Notes under the pieces: generated by a model
Told to the model about the DNA's origin: nothing
Databases searched by the model: none
The model's input: only the letters and a program-made list of their open reading frames with translations
Made by a program: the position numbers and the translations under genes
From: Candidatus Berkelbacteria bacterium
GTDB taxonomy: Bacteria > Patescibacteriota > UBA1384 > XYA2-FULL-43-10 > CAINNR01
Length of the DNA stretch: 32,473 nt
Assembly (NCBI GenBank): GCA_026397235.1
Contig: JAPLVG010000013.1
Span: 1 to 32,473, forward strand
Reading direction: 5' to 3'
Shown here: piece by piece, positions 32,405 to 32,473 of the stretch
Numbering within the stretch: the stretch's first letter is position 1
How the letters are laid out: each line of letters starts with the position of its first letter

Positions 32405-32473
32405 ATGAAAAATTATCAAGGACACCTAAAACAGTTCGACAGGGATCGAATCCAAGCGATGAAAGATAGTGGA
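32405..32473 (+). CDS. IS30-like transposase, N-terminal fragment (window edge)
   Basis: Only 23 codons are inside the window, after a GGAG 5 nt before the ATG. The text 'HLKQFDRDRIQAMKDSG' matches the helix-turn-helix start of IS30-family transposases (L-x-x-x-x-R-x-x-I-x-x-x-x-x-x-G). The catalytic DDE domain and the inverted repeats lie outside. The call rests on this short stretch. Confidence 0.5.
   Translation, partial: MKNYQGHLKQFDRDRIQAMKDSG

Noticed and set aside
1-32473. CRISPR array
   Set aside because: No regularly spaced direct repeats with unique spacers were seen; the only long direct repeats are VR/TR and the tRNA end.

Overview
The window looks like a chromosome fragment from a small-genome bacterium, most consistent with Candidate Phyla Radiation/Patescibacteria. 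This is an inference from gene style: a VirD4-like ATPase, surface proteins with 'GYAWS..GWI.F' repeats, a TasA/SipW-like secretion operon, many membrane-anchored proteins of unknown role, low GC over most of the window and weak Shine-Dalgarno sites. TGA is used as a stop, so the code looks standard.

Layout, left to right. 1-2526: 5' part of a VirD4/TraD-like coupling ATPase (minus). 2527-3884: palindrome-rich regulatory DNA and a fic gene split by an in-frame TAG. 4111-7122: a complete diversity-generating retroelement (DGR): secreted C-type-lectin-like target with variable repeat (VR), Avd, structured RNA leader, template repeat (TR) and a reverse transcriptase (RT). VR and TR differ at 13 of 115 positions, all at template adenines. 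The RT frame is broken exactly at a (GA)13 tract, and a sister hairpin-(GA)12 element lies upstream of the target gene. 7119-12659: a very large fibronectin-like surface protein overlapping the RT stop, then a MacB-type ABC ATPase and permease. 12729-14493: a zinc-ribbon microprotein, a membrane PLD-like protein, an XRE regulator and a mini-zincin.

14520-16661 is a GC-richer, well-bounded cassette on the minus strand with strong ribosome sites: a cysteine-cluster protein, a radical SAM/SPASM enzyme and, 4 nt behind it, a 27-residue Cys-Cys peptide. It resembles a RiPP (ribosomally made, modified peptide) locus and looks acquired. 16712-19861: recombinase relic, unknown zinc-ribbon protein, PIF1-like helicase. 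19869-28396 (mostly minus): broken lepA with a relic of a second lepA tail, a small GC-rich orphan, a 42-bp perfect palindrome, nfo, a frameshifted DUF4406-like gene, a phosphoesterase, a membrane protein, murJ and ftsH. 28741-29198: two CAT-anticodon tRNAs, one with a duplicated 3' end. 29263-32173: a four-gene TasA/SipW-like surface-fibre operon. The window ends in the start of an IS30-like transposase.

Two systems stand out: the DGR whose RT may be switched by a simple-sequence repeat, and the compact radical-SAM/peptide cassette. Several broken frames (fic, RT, lepA, DUF4406-like) mean either real decay or switching, or assembly error; read-level checks would decide.
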